Positions 10,521 through 21,303 of a stretch of 64,000 nt of DNA are shown here, in pieces. A model generated the notes under the pieces. The model ran no database searches and was not told where the DNA came from. It was given only the letters and a program-made list of their open reading frames with translations. Source of the stretch: Platanthera guangdongensis (lineage: Eukaryota; Streptophyta; Magnoliopsida; Asparagales; Orchidaceae); NCBI GenBank assembly GCA_039583875.1, contig CM077150.1, positions 51,474,261-51,538,260 on the forward strand, written 5' to 3'. Numbering within the stretch: position 1 is the stretch's first letter; each line of letters begins with the position of its first letter. The position numbers and the translations under genes are program-made.

Positions 10521-11449
10521 ATAAATGCACACAAACACACACACTCCATAAGAATTTCAAGAAAGCATTAAAGCTAACACCTACACTCACACACTCTACA
10601 AAATTTGAACAAAGCATTAAAAGAAAGCATTAAAATTTAACACCTACACTAACACACTCTACACAATTTGAATCAAAGCATCAAAACATTATTCTCATAC
10701 ACTCACACACACAAATTAAAAGCAAAATGAAAGTTACCTAAAAATTAAAACTCTTACTTTTTCATGCTTAGGTTTTGCCAAAAACAAATAAAAAGAAGAA
10801 ATTACAATTTTTAGAAGACAAAAGTTTTTCAAAACAAATTAAAAACCAAAGTTTTTAGAAAATTAAAATTTCAACATTTTCATTTCTAGGATTTCATAAA
10901 AGTGCTAAAAAAGTTGAAATGAAAAGAGAAAGAACAAAAAGGGTTTTCATCCAAGAATAAAGCTAAGTAAAAAAAAATCAAAAAAATAACTTTAGTAACT
11001 CTTTTACACATTCATAAGAGTGAAGATGTTGAAAACATTAAAAGAAGACATGAAGAAAAAGAGAAAAAGCTAATTCATCATTTCATAAATTTCTAACAAA
11101 ACCTAACATGAGACAAATTAAAAGCTTGTAAAGTAAATAAGTAACACTCATACACACACACACACTTTTCATAAAGAGAAAAACAAGGGTAAAACTAAGA
11201 ATAAAATGAGAAGAAAAGTGGGCACAAGAGTTCATTCCAAAGCCAAATAAGAAAGGAAAATCTAACATTTTTATTGATTAAAGGAAACTATTACAAACTA
11301 TTACAAGAGCTAAAGCTAAAGCAAAAACAAACATGAAAGAAAGGAGGGAGAAATCTCCTTACATAGCTCTAGAAATCACGGATGCAGCCCACAAAAAGAC
11401 ACTAAAATGACCCAAAAATCTGAACCCTTGGACCTTACAGAAATGGGCA

Positions 11450-11456
11450 ATTTATA
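11450..11456 (-). promoter_or_regulatory. TATA box, Athila left LTR
   Basis: The minus strand reads CCTATAAATTGCCC. It lies immediately downstream of the CACGGGCGTG array once Gypsy-1 is removed. It is conserved in the right LTR (30752-30758) and in the solo LTR (51422-51428). Confidence 0.65.
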
Positions 11457-11487
11457 GGCAAAAAATTATAAGTACACGTTCTCCGTC

Positions 11488-11492
11488 ACGGG
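11488..11492. repeat. Target-site duplication ACGGG, left copy (Gypsy-1)
   Basis: ACGGG stands before the Gypsy-1 terminus TGTAAC. The second copy is at 20592-20596, directly after GTTACA. The intact right Athila LTR has a single ACGGG at this place (about 30792). Confidence 0.95.
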
Positions 11493-13795
11493 TGTAACAC
11501 CCCCTATCCGTCGCATAGCATATAGCAGTAGGTCCGGCCGGGGCCCGACGCCATATACCACAGACAGACCGGGTGGTTACTTATGGAAACCATCCAACCA
11601 ATCTCAACGTCCTACACAGAGCATTCTAGCGGAAGCAGTTTATAAAGTTGTAAACAAGAACCCAGCATCAAAGCACGAATGTCTACTAATACAAAATAGG
11701 AATGTTATACAAAATACTCAAAACAAGCCTTAAGGCCTTACAAAATGTTTCACTTGAATATTACATGCTTTACAAACCACGGCGCGCAGGCCGGTCATAC
11801 ATGAATAAAACAGTAAACACTTCTACTTGGGCCTTCGAGGGCCAGCTTCACAAAAAGGGCTTTAGCCCGCTATTGACCGCTTGGTCCAGCTGCACCTGCA
11901 AGCAACAAACCACCGTACGGTGGCAAAATAAGGCAACGGTCAGCAATGCTGACCAAATTATAACGATCCCGCCCCCAACTTGGGGCGGCGATGCTCCTTC
12001 CCTGCATTTCATTAGCATAAGCGAGTAATTTATAACCATAGCCATAACATCACAGACGTTGGCTCGTACGGCCACACGCCCCGTGCACTCAGGGCACATT
12101 CTCGGTGAACCGGTCGATGTCACGTCAATTAAAGCCATTAACATTCCGGACTCACCACCGCCACTTAGACGGCCAAACCTATGAGCAATTTGTCTTCTTG
12201 GCATGGGTCACGTCAATTTAAGCCATTGACCGCCGAAGACTCACATCTATGCCAACGGCAAGTGCCACGTAACCTTAGGTCTCTTTAACCGAACGACATA
12301 AAGCGGGTACGGTTCCATCTAACCCGTGCTCACTTCGCAACGACAATTTAAGCCATTTGCGCGGGTCAAACTTTCACCGAGTCCCATTCTACCGCAAGTC
12401 ACATAACTCAGTTATGTTCGAGTTGGCTCTCAGGCCACCAAGTTGGCAAGATCTTGTATCCGCCCAGTTTTTCGGGTGCACCTTTGGGTTAGTCCCCAAG
12501 GCTCCCTGCTGCAATCTACCGCGTAGAAAACCCGAAAATAACCAATAGCACGGAGTCTTCTCCGGCCTTATGCAATGCAACATCACCGATCCAGACTAAC
12601 ATGTCCGGGTAGGCTTCACACATCATGCCTATGTCCGTTCTCGCATACGGACTCTAAACAACGGGGATTTCACATATCTACCCGAAGGAACGCCTCCAAC
12701 TCTCCGCAAACTCGCGAGAGCGGGCTTCCTATGCTAGGAAAGAGAGCTATTCATGCTCAAGATGAGGATCGTTACCCTTGAGTTCCTCTTTGGCACCATT
12801 GAAAAGTAATCGGATGGAAATCACCGCACTTGCGTTGCCTCCGTGGATCCGGAGTCGGCTCGCGATTCGGAGCTCCGAAGCTCCTCCAATGGCGGGATCT
12901 AGTTCTTCTTCCTCCAATGGCTCTCCTCTTTCTCCAAGGACTTGGAGAGATGATAAGGTATGAAAGTGATGGATTTCTAAGTCAACTCATGGGTATATCC
13001 TCTCAGGAACAACCCCCAGCCGTTGGATCTCAACCTAAGGAAACAAACGGCTTTGATTCGGGGCTGAAATGCCCAATCTGGACCGAACACGGCCTGGCAC
13101 ACGCCCGTGTCCAGGGCCGTGTGCCGCATTCGCCGTCAAAATCGAATCTCCTGGACCCTCACACGGGTATCGAACACGCCCGTGTTCGAGCTGACACGCC
13201 CGTGTTCCAGCTGACACGGCCGTGAGGCCGGCCGTGTACCCCATGATTTTTCCCTTTTTCCAACCCGAGCACTGCACGGGTCCTAGGACACGCCCGTGTC
13301 CTTGACCGTGTCACCTTGACACGCCTGGACCCCAGGCCGTGTACACGGTTTCGAGATTTTGTCGCGTGGAGATCGACGACTGGATGACACGGCCTTGGAC
13401 ACGCCCGTGTCCTAGGTCGTGTGCCTTGTCTCGACGATCGTCGAGCGAATCTCGACGACTCCCCGGGACGATCGTCGACACGGGTCGACACGCCCTGCGA
13501 CGCGCCCGTGTTGCAGGCCGTGTGCCCATTCTCGACGAATCGTCGAGTATATCTCGACGATTTCACGGCTAAGTGTCGACACGGGCCGACACGCCCTACG
13601 ACACGCCCGTGTCGCAGGCCGTGTGCCCATTCTCAGCGAATCGTCGAGAAAATCTCGACGACTTCGCGGCTAAGTGTCGGCACACGCTTGACACGCCCTG
13701 GGACACGCCCGTGTCCCAGGCCGTGTGCCTTCAGCCAGAAACCAAAACTGGCCCAAAACGTCCCCCTTCGCTTCTTTGAGTTTCGGGGCGTTACA
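11493..13795 (-). repeat. Gypsy-1 left (3') LTR
   Basis: The LTR runs from TGTAACACCCCC at 11493 to GGCGTTACA at 13795. It is GC-rich. The U3 end (right side, minus-strand sense) carries the palindrome array at 13084-13735. ORFs up to about 150 codons in this LTR recur in the other LTR only because the two LTRs are copies. Confidence 0.95.
13084..13735. repeat. U3 palindrome array in the Gypsy-1 left LTR
   Basis: Some dozens of half-sites of ACACGCCCGTGT, GGCCGTGT and CACGGCC are mixed with TCGACGATCGTCGA (13431-13444) and variants. They form units such as GACACGCCCGTGTC followed by AGGCCGTGTGCC. The array starts about 60 bp inside the LTR (minus-strand sense) and is copied in the right LTR at 19890-20530, with an 11-bp length difference near 20391. 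Confidence 0.85.
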
Positions 13796-13831
13796 ACTCT
13801 CCCCCTCTTAAAAGAATTTCGTCCACGAAAT
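13796..13831 (-). other. Polypurine tract of Gypsy-1
   Basis: The minus strand reads TTCGTGGACGAAATTC, TTTTAAGAGGGGGAGAGT and then the LTR start TGTAACG. The TTCGTGGACGAA-plus-purine module has a second copy just after the primer-binding site (18228-18260). Confidence 0.8.
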
Positions 13832-16800
13832 TATATATAAAGGAAAGACATGTATAAACTAAAATTTGTACCTGAGCGGAACAACTCTGGATACTCGTCA
13901 AGCATAGTCTGCTCTCGCTCCCAAGAGAGCTCCTCACGACCGCAATTGTCCCACCGGACCTTGACCATCATGATCTCTTTATTGCGTAGCCGCTTGACCT
14001 CTGAGTCCTCAATCCGCACGGGCTTGACCTTTGTCGTTAGCCCACTTTCCACCGGCACTTGATCGACCGCGATCACTTGCGTAGGCTCTTGCACCGCCTT
14101 CCGAAGCACCGAAATATGGAATACATCATGTAAACCACTTAGATCCACTGAAAGCTTCAACCTATAGGCTGCTTCTCCAACTCGCTCCAAAACCTCAAAC
14201 GGTCCAAGGTACCTCAGGCTTAGCTTTTTCAATCGTCGCACCCGCGAGACACCCTTGAACGGCTTGATCTTTAAGTATACATAATCGCCCACAGCGAACT
14301 CCACATTCCTGTGCTTGGCATTATAGTACTTTGCTTGTCGGTCCTGAGCGATAAGCAACCTCTCCCGAATGGTTCTCACCAAGGAAGTAGCATCATCCAC
14401 TTCCGATCGCTTATACAACTTTGACTCACCCGTTTCTAACCAAGACAACGGCGTGCGACATCTTCTACCATATAGGGCCTCGAAAGGCGCCATCTGAATA
14501 CTCGCTTGGTAGCTGTTGTTGTATGCGAACTCCACCAAATAAAGATGGTCTTCCCATTGCTTTCTGAAATCCAAGACACACATGCGGAGCATGTCTTCCA
14601 TTATTCTATTGACCCTCTCGGTCTGCCCATCCGTTTGCGGATGGAAGGCTGTGCTGAACTTCAACTTAGTTCCCAACATTTGCTGCACCAGCCTCCAATC
14701 ATTGGACGTGAACCGCCCATCTCGGTCACTCACGATGCTACGGGGCACACCATGAAGTCGTACTATGTTATCCACATATAGCTTTGCCAGCTTCTCCACC
14801 GGATCATCCTTCCTATGCGGAATAAAATGCGACACCTTCGTTAATCAGATCCACGATCACCCAAATGGCGTCGTTCCCCTTTTGCGACCTTGGCAAACTG
14901 TGCACAAAGTCCATAGAGATGTCGTCCAATTTCCACTCCAGAATAGGCAAGGACTTAAGAAATCCTCCCGGCTTTTGGCACTCCGCCTTTACCAAGGCAC
15001 AGGTTTGGCACTTTGCTACATATAGCGCCACATCCTTTTTCAAACCCGGCCACCAAAATAGCTTCTTGACATTGCGGTACATCTTCGTGCTCCCCGGGTG
15101 AATCGAGTACTTGGTATGGTGTGCCTCGTACAACAACTCCACCCGCAAATTACCCACACTTGGGACGCACAAACGACCGCCTCTCTGAAGCAATTCGTCC
15201 GCCACGACGAATTGGGAATTTGACCCATCCAGAGCCTCTATCATGAACTGCTTCATATGAGCATCCATATCCTAAGCCCGCCGAATACGATCAGCCAGGT
15301 CATATTGAACTTCAGTCCAATTCAGAACTGCTTCAACACTTGATTGCTTGTCCACACAAACGATCCCCAACGCCTCCAACTCTCGCACCAACCGCTCATC
15401 ATGCACCGATAGCCAATTGGCTCGAGCTGGGGCTTGGCGACTCACCCCGTCAGCAACCGCATTCCCTTTATCAGGCGCGTAGTGGATCTTGAATGTATAG
15501 TCTCCCAAGAACTCCATCCATCTACTCTGCCGCATATTAGGATCCTTCTGATCAATCAGATACTTCACGCTCTTGTGACCGGCGTAGAGATCCATTTTCA
15601 CACCGTATACAATTATGCCTCCATAGCTTCAAGGCAAAACTCACGGCCATACGCTATTACGCATCCGTATTGCAGTAGCACGCAACCCAAACCGCTGCCC
15701 TAAGCATCATTATAAATCTCATAGCCTTCGGTTCCACTCGGCGAAGTCAGCACAGGCGTCGTGGTCAACCGACATTACAACTCCTCAAAAGCTCGCGCGC
15801 ACTCCGGCGTCCAAAAGAACTTATGCTCCTTCCTCGTCAAAGTAGTTAGAGGTGACGCTATCCGCGAGAAGTTCTCCACGAAGCGCCTATAATAGCCGGC
15901 AAGCCCCAGAAAACTCCGGACTTCCGCTACCGTAGCAAGCTCAGGCCACTCTCGTATCGCAACAATCTTCGCCGGATCCACAGCAATACCCTCTCCACTC
16001 ACTATATGACCGAGGAACGCCACTGAGGATAGCCAAAACTCGCACTTCGAGAACTTGGCATACAACTGATTTCTCCTTAGCTTTTCCAACACCAAATGGA
16101 GATGCTTGTAGTGATCTTCCTCACTTTGCGAGTACACCAAAATATCGTCGATGAAGACGATCACGAAATGGTCCAAGTACTCCCTGAACGTCCTGTTCAT
16201 CAAATCCATGAATACTGACGGCGCATTAGTCAGCCCAAACGGCATGACCGTAAACTCATAATGCACGTATCTCGTACTAAACGCTGTCTTCGGGATATCA
16301 CTCTCCCTTATCTAATTTAGAGTACGTCGTTGACCCTACCAACTGATCACAAAGATCATCGATCCTTGGGATTGGGTACTGCTCTTTTCCGTCAACTTGT
16401 TGAGCTCCCGATAATTAATACATAGCCCCAAGCTTCCGTTCTTCTTCTTACGAAAGAGGGTCGGTGCGCTCCAAGGCGAAGGACTTGGACGCACATACCC
16501 TTGCTCCAACAACTTTTAGAAGTTGCACCTTCAGCTCCGCCATTTTCGTAGGCGCTAGCCGACAAGGAGAGCGTGACACGGGCTTTGCACCTGGTACAAG
16601 CTCAAACATGGAATCTATCTCCTGTCGAGGCGGGGCTCCAGGAAGATCTCTAGGGAACACATCAGGGTACTTCGATACCACTGAAATACAATCCAATGTG
16701 GGCTTCGGCTTTGCAACCCCCACTAGTGTAAAGAACAGTTCTGCTCCAGCACGAACCGCCTTCACCACCTGAAGAGCAAGCGCCAACGTCTTGCTCGACC

Positions 16801-17109
16801 TCTTCGAGCCAGTAAAGGTCATCTCACGACTTGCTCCCGGCTTGACTTCCTTGCTACCGCATCTATATTGGCTTGCTGCTCCGAGAGCCAGTCCATACCA
16901 AATATAACGTCGAACTCCTGATTCCCAATCCAAAACTAAGCGCAACAACGTCTACCCGCGCACAATGAGCACCATTGGACTATAACGCATCCAATTTGTC
17001 TTTTACCATCGCAGGAGGTACTCCGACGCACAATATAATTCCTAATAAAGGAATGTGAAGCTCCCTAAACGAACGGTGCTCTCGTAGATAAAGTAAAGTC
17101 GCAACAAAG
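13831..17109 (-). pseudogene. pol: Gypsy-1 protease, reverse transcriptase, RNase H and integrase (broken)
   Basis: Minus-strand order: a degenerate protease active site (GASHSF recognisable near 17045); the protease-reverse transcriptase linker (YPDVFPRDLPGAPPRQEID, 16448-16948); the reverse transcriptase with an intact FIDD box at 16144-16155 (15775-16266); RNase H and tether (15272-15601); the integrase zinc domain (HH at 15145, CQTC) with IVD (14813-15268); and the integrase core with SDRDGRFTS and a chromodomain-like C-terminus ending RWDNCGREELSWERE (13831-14835). Five or more frameshifts or stops separate these blocks, so a full polyprotein cannot be made. Compare Gypsy-4, where the same protein is nearly continuous. 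Confidence 0.92.
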
Positions 17110-17184
17110 CTTAACGCAGATAGTTCTAAGCTAACATTCATAAGGGTGACAAGTATTTAAAGCAAAACTATCTTTAAACCATAC
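17110..17184 (-). other. Degenerate intron-like gap at the Gypsy-1 gag-protease junction
   Basis: The gag frame reaches ACAG and then GTATGG, a good plant 5' splice site at 17184-17183, followed four codons later by TAA. A run including TTTAAATACTTGT aligns with the gap of Gypsy-4. The 3' side has AAG at 17112-17110 where Gypsy-4 has TAG. Homology to the protease resumes right after. It is about 75 nt long. The downstream frame is shifted here, so this copy of the junction is probably dead. Confidence 0.5.
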
Positions 17185-18073
17185 CTGTCCTCGCAACGGC
17201 GTGCTTCCACCAGGGCTTTAGGCACTCACGAGCGTAATGCCCCGGCTCGCCACAGCTGAAACATGTGCCCGGGGTCTGACCCGTAGTCGCCCCAGAAGCA
17301 CCAGAAAGAGCTTGACCCGAAGTCCTATGCTTCTTATACCATTTACGATATGCAGACTTTGAGGTGTTCGGCACTTTGAATGTCGTTTCCTTTGCACTAA
17401 CATCCTTGACTGCACCTGACATAGCTTCCTTACCCTTCCGAGCACCATTCCAACAGTCTCGGGCAAAGTGCCCTCTCTTTCCACAAGTATAACAAGTGTA
17501 AGAAACTTTACTAGTCGATTTCATAGCCCCTTTCTCCAGCATTCTGCCGGATGCAGCTCTTATGGGGTTTGAATAGTTCGATACCATGGGCGCTGGCATC
17601 GGGAGGGTCTTCCTCAGATCTGCCTCCAAAGATCTAGCTGATTCCACCAAGGCTCGGAATCCCAATAACTTTGGTCCTAGCAGTAGAACTCGTAACTCGG
17701 CACGCAGGCCACTATAAAACCTATCGACTGTAGCTTGCTCATTATCCACCTCGAAGCATGGGTAGCGGCTTATCATAAGAAATGCTTGCAAATATTCCTC
17801 AACTGTGCGCGCTCCCTGCACTAAATGCATATTCAGCTGCTGCCCCAATGGTCTACCAAAGGTCATCTGCTGTATCGCGCCCACCGGCGTTGAGGCCACA
17901 ACAGGGGCGCAGGGTTGTACATTTCCTCCAAACTGTGCACCCGTCACAGTGAACACCACTTCTACGATCCTTCTAACGGTTTCATACGAAGGAGGAGGCT
18001 CAAACACCTCACCGGGTGCACTATGCTCCTCAGAAACCGGACATTCGGGCTGTCCAGCACCGCTTCCGGTCAC
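17185..18073 (-). pseudogene. gag: Gypsy-1 Gag with internal deletion and two CCHC knuckles
   Basis: The open frame of about 296 codons has two zinc knuckles, CYTCGKRGHFARDC and CFSCGEPGHYAREC, separated by a basic stretch with a tyrosine-rich KWYKKHRTSG segment. The capsid part is incomplete. The segment from the Ty3 capsid N-terminal half to the LARYLP-type motif, present in Gypsy-4 (about 48160-48400), is absent, and the text jumps to the later part (RTVEEYLQAFLMISRYP). The frame opens with GTG at the position homologous to the leader of Gypsy-4. The first in-frame ATG is about 70 codons in, so the true start is unclear. It ends at the splice-like donor. If the gap is retained, it stops three codons later. 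Confidence 0.85.
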
Positions 18074-18227
18074 CTATAGTGGTACAAAACACCATTAAGC
18101 GACCAAATAAAATTGCGAACAGCAATTATAGGAACACGCAGGTTCCTCAAACACGAGTATTTTCATTCCTAAGTGGACATGCATGGGTTATTTTACCGTT
18201 ATAACGATGACGCACACAATGTGCTCA

Positions 18228-18298
18228 CCATCCCTTAAAAAAAAATCGTCCACGAATTCAGCTTAAGTCCGACCAAAACCAGTAGTCCGATACCAAAT
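18228..18298 (-). other. Primer-binding site and leader of Gypsy-1
   Basis: Three bases after the 5' LTR the minus strand reads TGGTATCGGACTACTGG (18279-18295). The first seven bases match the usual initiator-Met primer site TGGTATCAGAGC, and the rest diverges. Gypsy-4 has TGGTATGAGACTACTGG at the same place, so the ACTACTGG part is a lineage feature. The leader then carries TTCGTGGACGA plus a T/A/G tract (18228-18260), which resembles the element's own polypurine module. Confidence 0.65.
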
Positions 18299-20591
18299 TG
18301 TAACACCCCCTATCCATCGCATAGCATATAGCAGTAGGTCCGGCCGGGGCCCGACGCCATATACCACAGACAGACTGGGTGGTTACTTATGGAAACCATC
18401 CAACCAATCTCAACGTCCTACACAGAGCATTCTAGCGGAAGCAGTTTATAAAGTTGTAAACAAGAACCCAGCATCAAAGCACGAATGTCCACTAATATAA
18501 AATAGGAATGTTATACAAAATACTCAAAACAAGTCTTAAGGCCTTACAAAATGTTTCACTTGAATATTACATGTTTTACAAACCACGGCGCGCAGGCCGG
18601 TCATACATGAATAAAACAGTAAACACTTCTACTTGGGCCTTCGAGGGCCAGCTTCGCAAAAAGGGCTTTAGCCCGCTATTGACCGCTTGGTCCAGCTGCA
18701 CCTGCAAGCAACAAACCACCGCACGGTGGCAAAACAAGGCAACGGTCAGTAATGCTGACCAAATTATAACGATCCCGCCCCCAACTCGGGGCGGCGATGC
18801 TCCTTCCCTGCATTTCATTAGCATAAGCGAGTAATTTATAACCATAGCCATAACATCACAGACGTTGGCTCGTACGGCCACACGCCCCGTGTACTCAGGG
18901 CACATTCTCGGTGAACCGGTCGATGTCACGTCAATTAAAGCCATTAACATTCCGGACTCACCACCGCCACTTAGACGGCCAAACCTATGAGCAATTTGTC
19001 TTCTTGGCATGGGTCACGTCAATTTAAGCCATTGACCGCCGAAGACTCACATCTATGCCAACGGCAAGTGCCACGTAACCTTAGGTCTCTTTAACCGAAC
19101 GACATAAAGTGGGTACGGTTCCATCTAACTCGTGCTCACTTCGCAACGACAATTTAAGCCATTTACGCGGGTCAAACTTTCACCGAGTCTCATTCTACCG
19201 CAAGTCACATAACTCAGTTATGTTTGAGTTGGCTCTCAGGCCACCAAGTTGGCAAGATCTCGTATCCGCCCAGTTTTCCGGGTGCACCTTTGGGTTAGTC
19301 CCCAAGGCTCCCTGCTGCAATCTACCGCGTAGAAAACCCAAAAACAACCAATAGCACGGAGTCTTCTCCGGCCTTATGCAATGCAACATCACTGATCCAG
19401 ACTAACATGTCCGGGTAGGCTTCACACATCATGCCTATGTCCGTTCTCGCATACGGACTCTAAACAACGGGGACTTCACATATCTACCCGAAGGAACGCC
19501 TCCAACTCTCCGCAAACTCGCGAGAGCGGGCTTCCTATGCTAGGAAAGAGAGCTATTCATACTCAAGATGAGGATCGTTACCCTTGAGTTCCTCTTTGGC
19601 GCCATTGAAAAGTAATCGGATGGAAATCACCGCACTTGCGTTGCCTCCGTGGATCCGGAGTCGGCTCGCGATTCGGAGCTCCGAAGCTCCTCCAATGGCG
19701 GGATCTAGTTCTTCTTCCTCTAATGGCTCTCCTCTTTCTCCAAGGACTTGGAGAGATGATAAGGTATGAAAGTGATGGATCTCTAAGTCAACTCACGGGT
19801 ATATCCTCTCAGGAACAACCCCCAGCCATTGGAGCTCAACCTAAGGAAACGAATGGCTTTGATTCAGAGCTGAAATGCCCAATCTGGACCGAACACGGCC
19901 TGGCACACGCCCATGTCCAGGGCCGTGTGCCGCATTCGCCGTCAAAATCGAATCTCCTGGACCCTCACATGGGTATCGAACACGCCCGTGTTCGAGCTGA
20001 CACGCCCGTGTTCCAGCTGACACGGCCGTGAGGCCGGCCGTGTGCCCCATGATTTTTCCCTTTTTCCAACCCGAGCACTGCACGGGTCCTAGGACATGCC
20101 CGTGACCTTGCCCGTGTCACCTTGACACGCCTGGACCCCAGGCCGTGTACACGGTTTCGAGATTTCGTCGCGTGGAGATCGACGACTGGATGACACGGCC
20201 TTGGACACGCCCGTGTCCTAGGCCGTGTGCCTTGTCTCGACGATCGTCGAGCGAATCTCGACGACTCCCTGGGATGATCGTCGACACGGGTCGACACACC
20301 CTGCGACATGCCTGTGTCGCAGGCCGTGTGCCCATTCTCGATGAATCGTCGAGTATATCTCGACGATTTCACGGCTAAGTGTCGACACGGGCCCCGACAC
20401 GCCCGTGTCGCAGGCCGTGTGCCCATTCTCAGCGAATCGTCGAGAAAATCTCGACGACTTCGCGGCTAAGTGTCGGCACACGCTTGACACGCCCTGGGAC
20501 ATGCCCGTGTCCCAGGCCATGTGCCTTCAGCCAGAAACCAAAACTGGCCCAAAACGTCCCCCTTCGCTTCTTTGAGTTTCGAGGCGTTACA
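18299..20591 (-). repeat. Gypsy-1 right (5') LTR
   Basis: The LTR runs from TGTAACACCCCC at 18299 to GGCGTTACA at 20591. It is a near copy of the left LTR. Most differences I noticed are C/T or G/A at CG dinucleotides, as expected from decay of methylated DNA. Its U3 array lies at 19890-20530. Confidence 0.95.
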
Positions 20592-20596
20592 ACGGG
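20592..20596. repeat. Target-site duplication ACGGG, right copy (Gypsy-1)
   Basis: ACGGG directly follows GTTACA. It matches 11488-11492. Confidence 0.95.
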
Positions 20597-21303
20597 CGTG
20601 TAGGGGGGGCGTGTCAGTACTATTCATGAAGGCGGCCGACGATTGGACAGGAAAGTTGACTTCGGGCTGAGTTCGCGGCAGTCACGCCCCAGGTCACGGG
20701 CGTGACTCTGGGCGTGTCGGGGAGGTAGAACTGGGCGCGGGTTGCGTCAAAATTCTTTGGCAGCATCTTGTCGGGCCAGGTAGAAAGGTCACGCCCCAGG
20801 TCACGGGCGTGACGCTGGGCGTGACTGTTGGTGTCGACACTCGACGATTGTCGAGTGGAAAGTGTCGAGTTGAAATCGTTGAGCAGAGATTGAGTCACGC
20901 CCTAGGTCACGGGCGTGACACTGGGCGTGACTGTTGGTGTCGACACTCGACGATCGTCGAGCGGAAAGTGTCGAGAGGAGAGGACACGGGCTTGGGTCAC
21001 GCCCCGTGTCGGGTGACACGGGCGTGACACTAGGCGTGTCAAGATTTTTACTTCAGAAATCATCCGATTTCTCGGGAAATGCAATGTCACGGCCCGGTCA
21101 CGGGTGTGAACAAATTGTCACGGGCGTGTACTGCCCAATTTTGGCAGATTTTGAAATTTTTCTGCAAAATTAAAGAAAACAAGTTAGTAGTAAATTTACA
21201 AGAAGAGGAGTATTTTATTGAACAAAAATAAGTAAAAATGACGAAAATAAATGAAAACGACTAAATTAAAGTGCACAAAAATACGTATATTTACAATTCA
21301 TCA
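20597..21303 (-). repeat. Athila left LTR, second segment (U3) with palindrome array
   Basis: This is the continuation of the Athila LTR after Gypsy-1, ending ATTCATCA at 21303. It holds about ten GTCACGGGCGTGAC or CACGCCC half-site units and two TCGACACTCGACGATCGTCGA-type palindromes (a perfect core at 20947-20960; a one-base variant near 20837). With 9173-11492 it makes an LTR of 3027 bp. Confidence 0.92.

Larger units (their letters stand above)
9173..11492 (-). repeat. Athila left (3') LTR, first segment
   Basis: This is the R/U5-side part of the LTR (minus-strand sense), up to the Gypsy-1 insertion. It includes a TATA box (11450-11456), a run of CCTACTC-N4-GAGTAGG hairpin repeats (about 10140-10520) and CA-rich microsatellite tracts (10525-10720, 11150-11165). 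It matches the right LTR (28477-30796) closely throughout. The LTR holds no credible ORF. Confidence 0.95.
11493..20591 (-). mobile_element. Gypsy-1: complete chromovirus-like Ty3 retrotransposon, 9.1 kb
   Basis: The element has LTRs of 2303 bp (11493-13795) and 2293 bp (18299-20591) with inverted ends TGTAAC...GTTACA and a 5-bp duplication ACGGG. The minus-strand internal region reads primer-binding site, gag, an intron-like gap, protease, reverse transcriptase, RNase H, integrase and a chromodomain-like tail. In the first 210 bp of the two LTRs I count four differences, so insertion was fairly recent. Nevertheless pol carries many frameshifts. It is the innermost element of this nest. Gypsy-4 (45647-55343) belongs to the same lineage. 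Confidence 0.95.

Noticed and set aside
10525..10720. CA-rich tract as an independent microsatellite locus
   Set aside because: It recurs in all three Athila LTRs at the same position, so it is part of the LTR.
11702..13840. Many ORFs of 60-140 codons in the Gypsy-1 LTRs, repeated at 18508-20603
   Set aside because: They are conserved only because the two LTRs are copies. The frames overlap on both strands, follow the CG-rich palindromes and match no protein I recognise.
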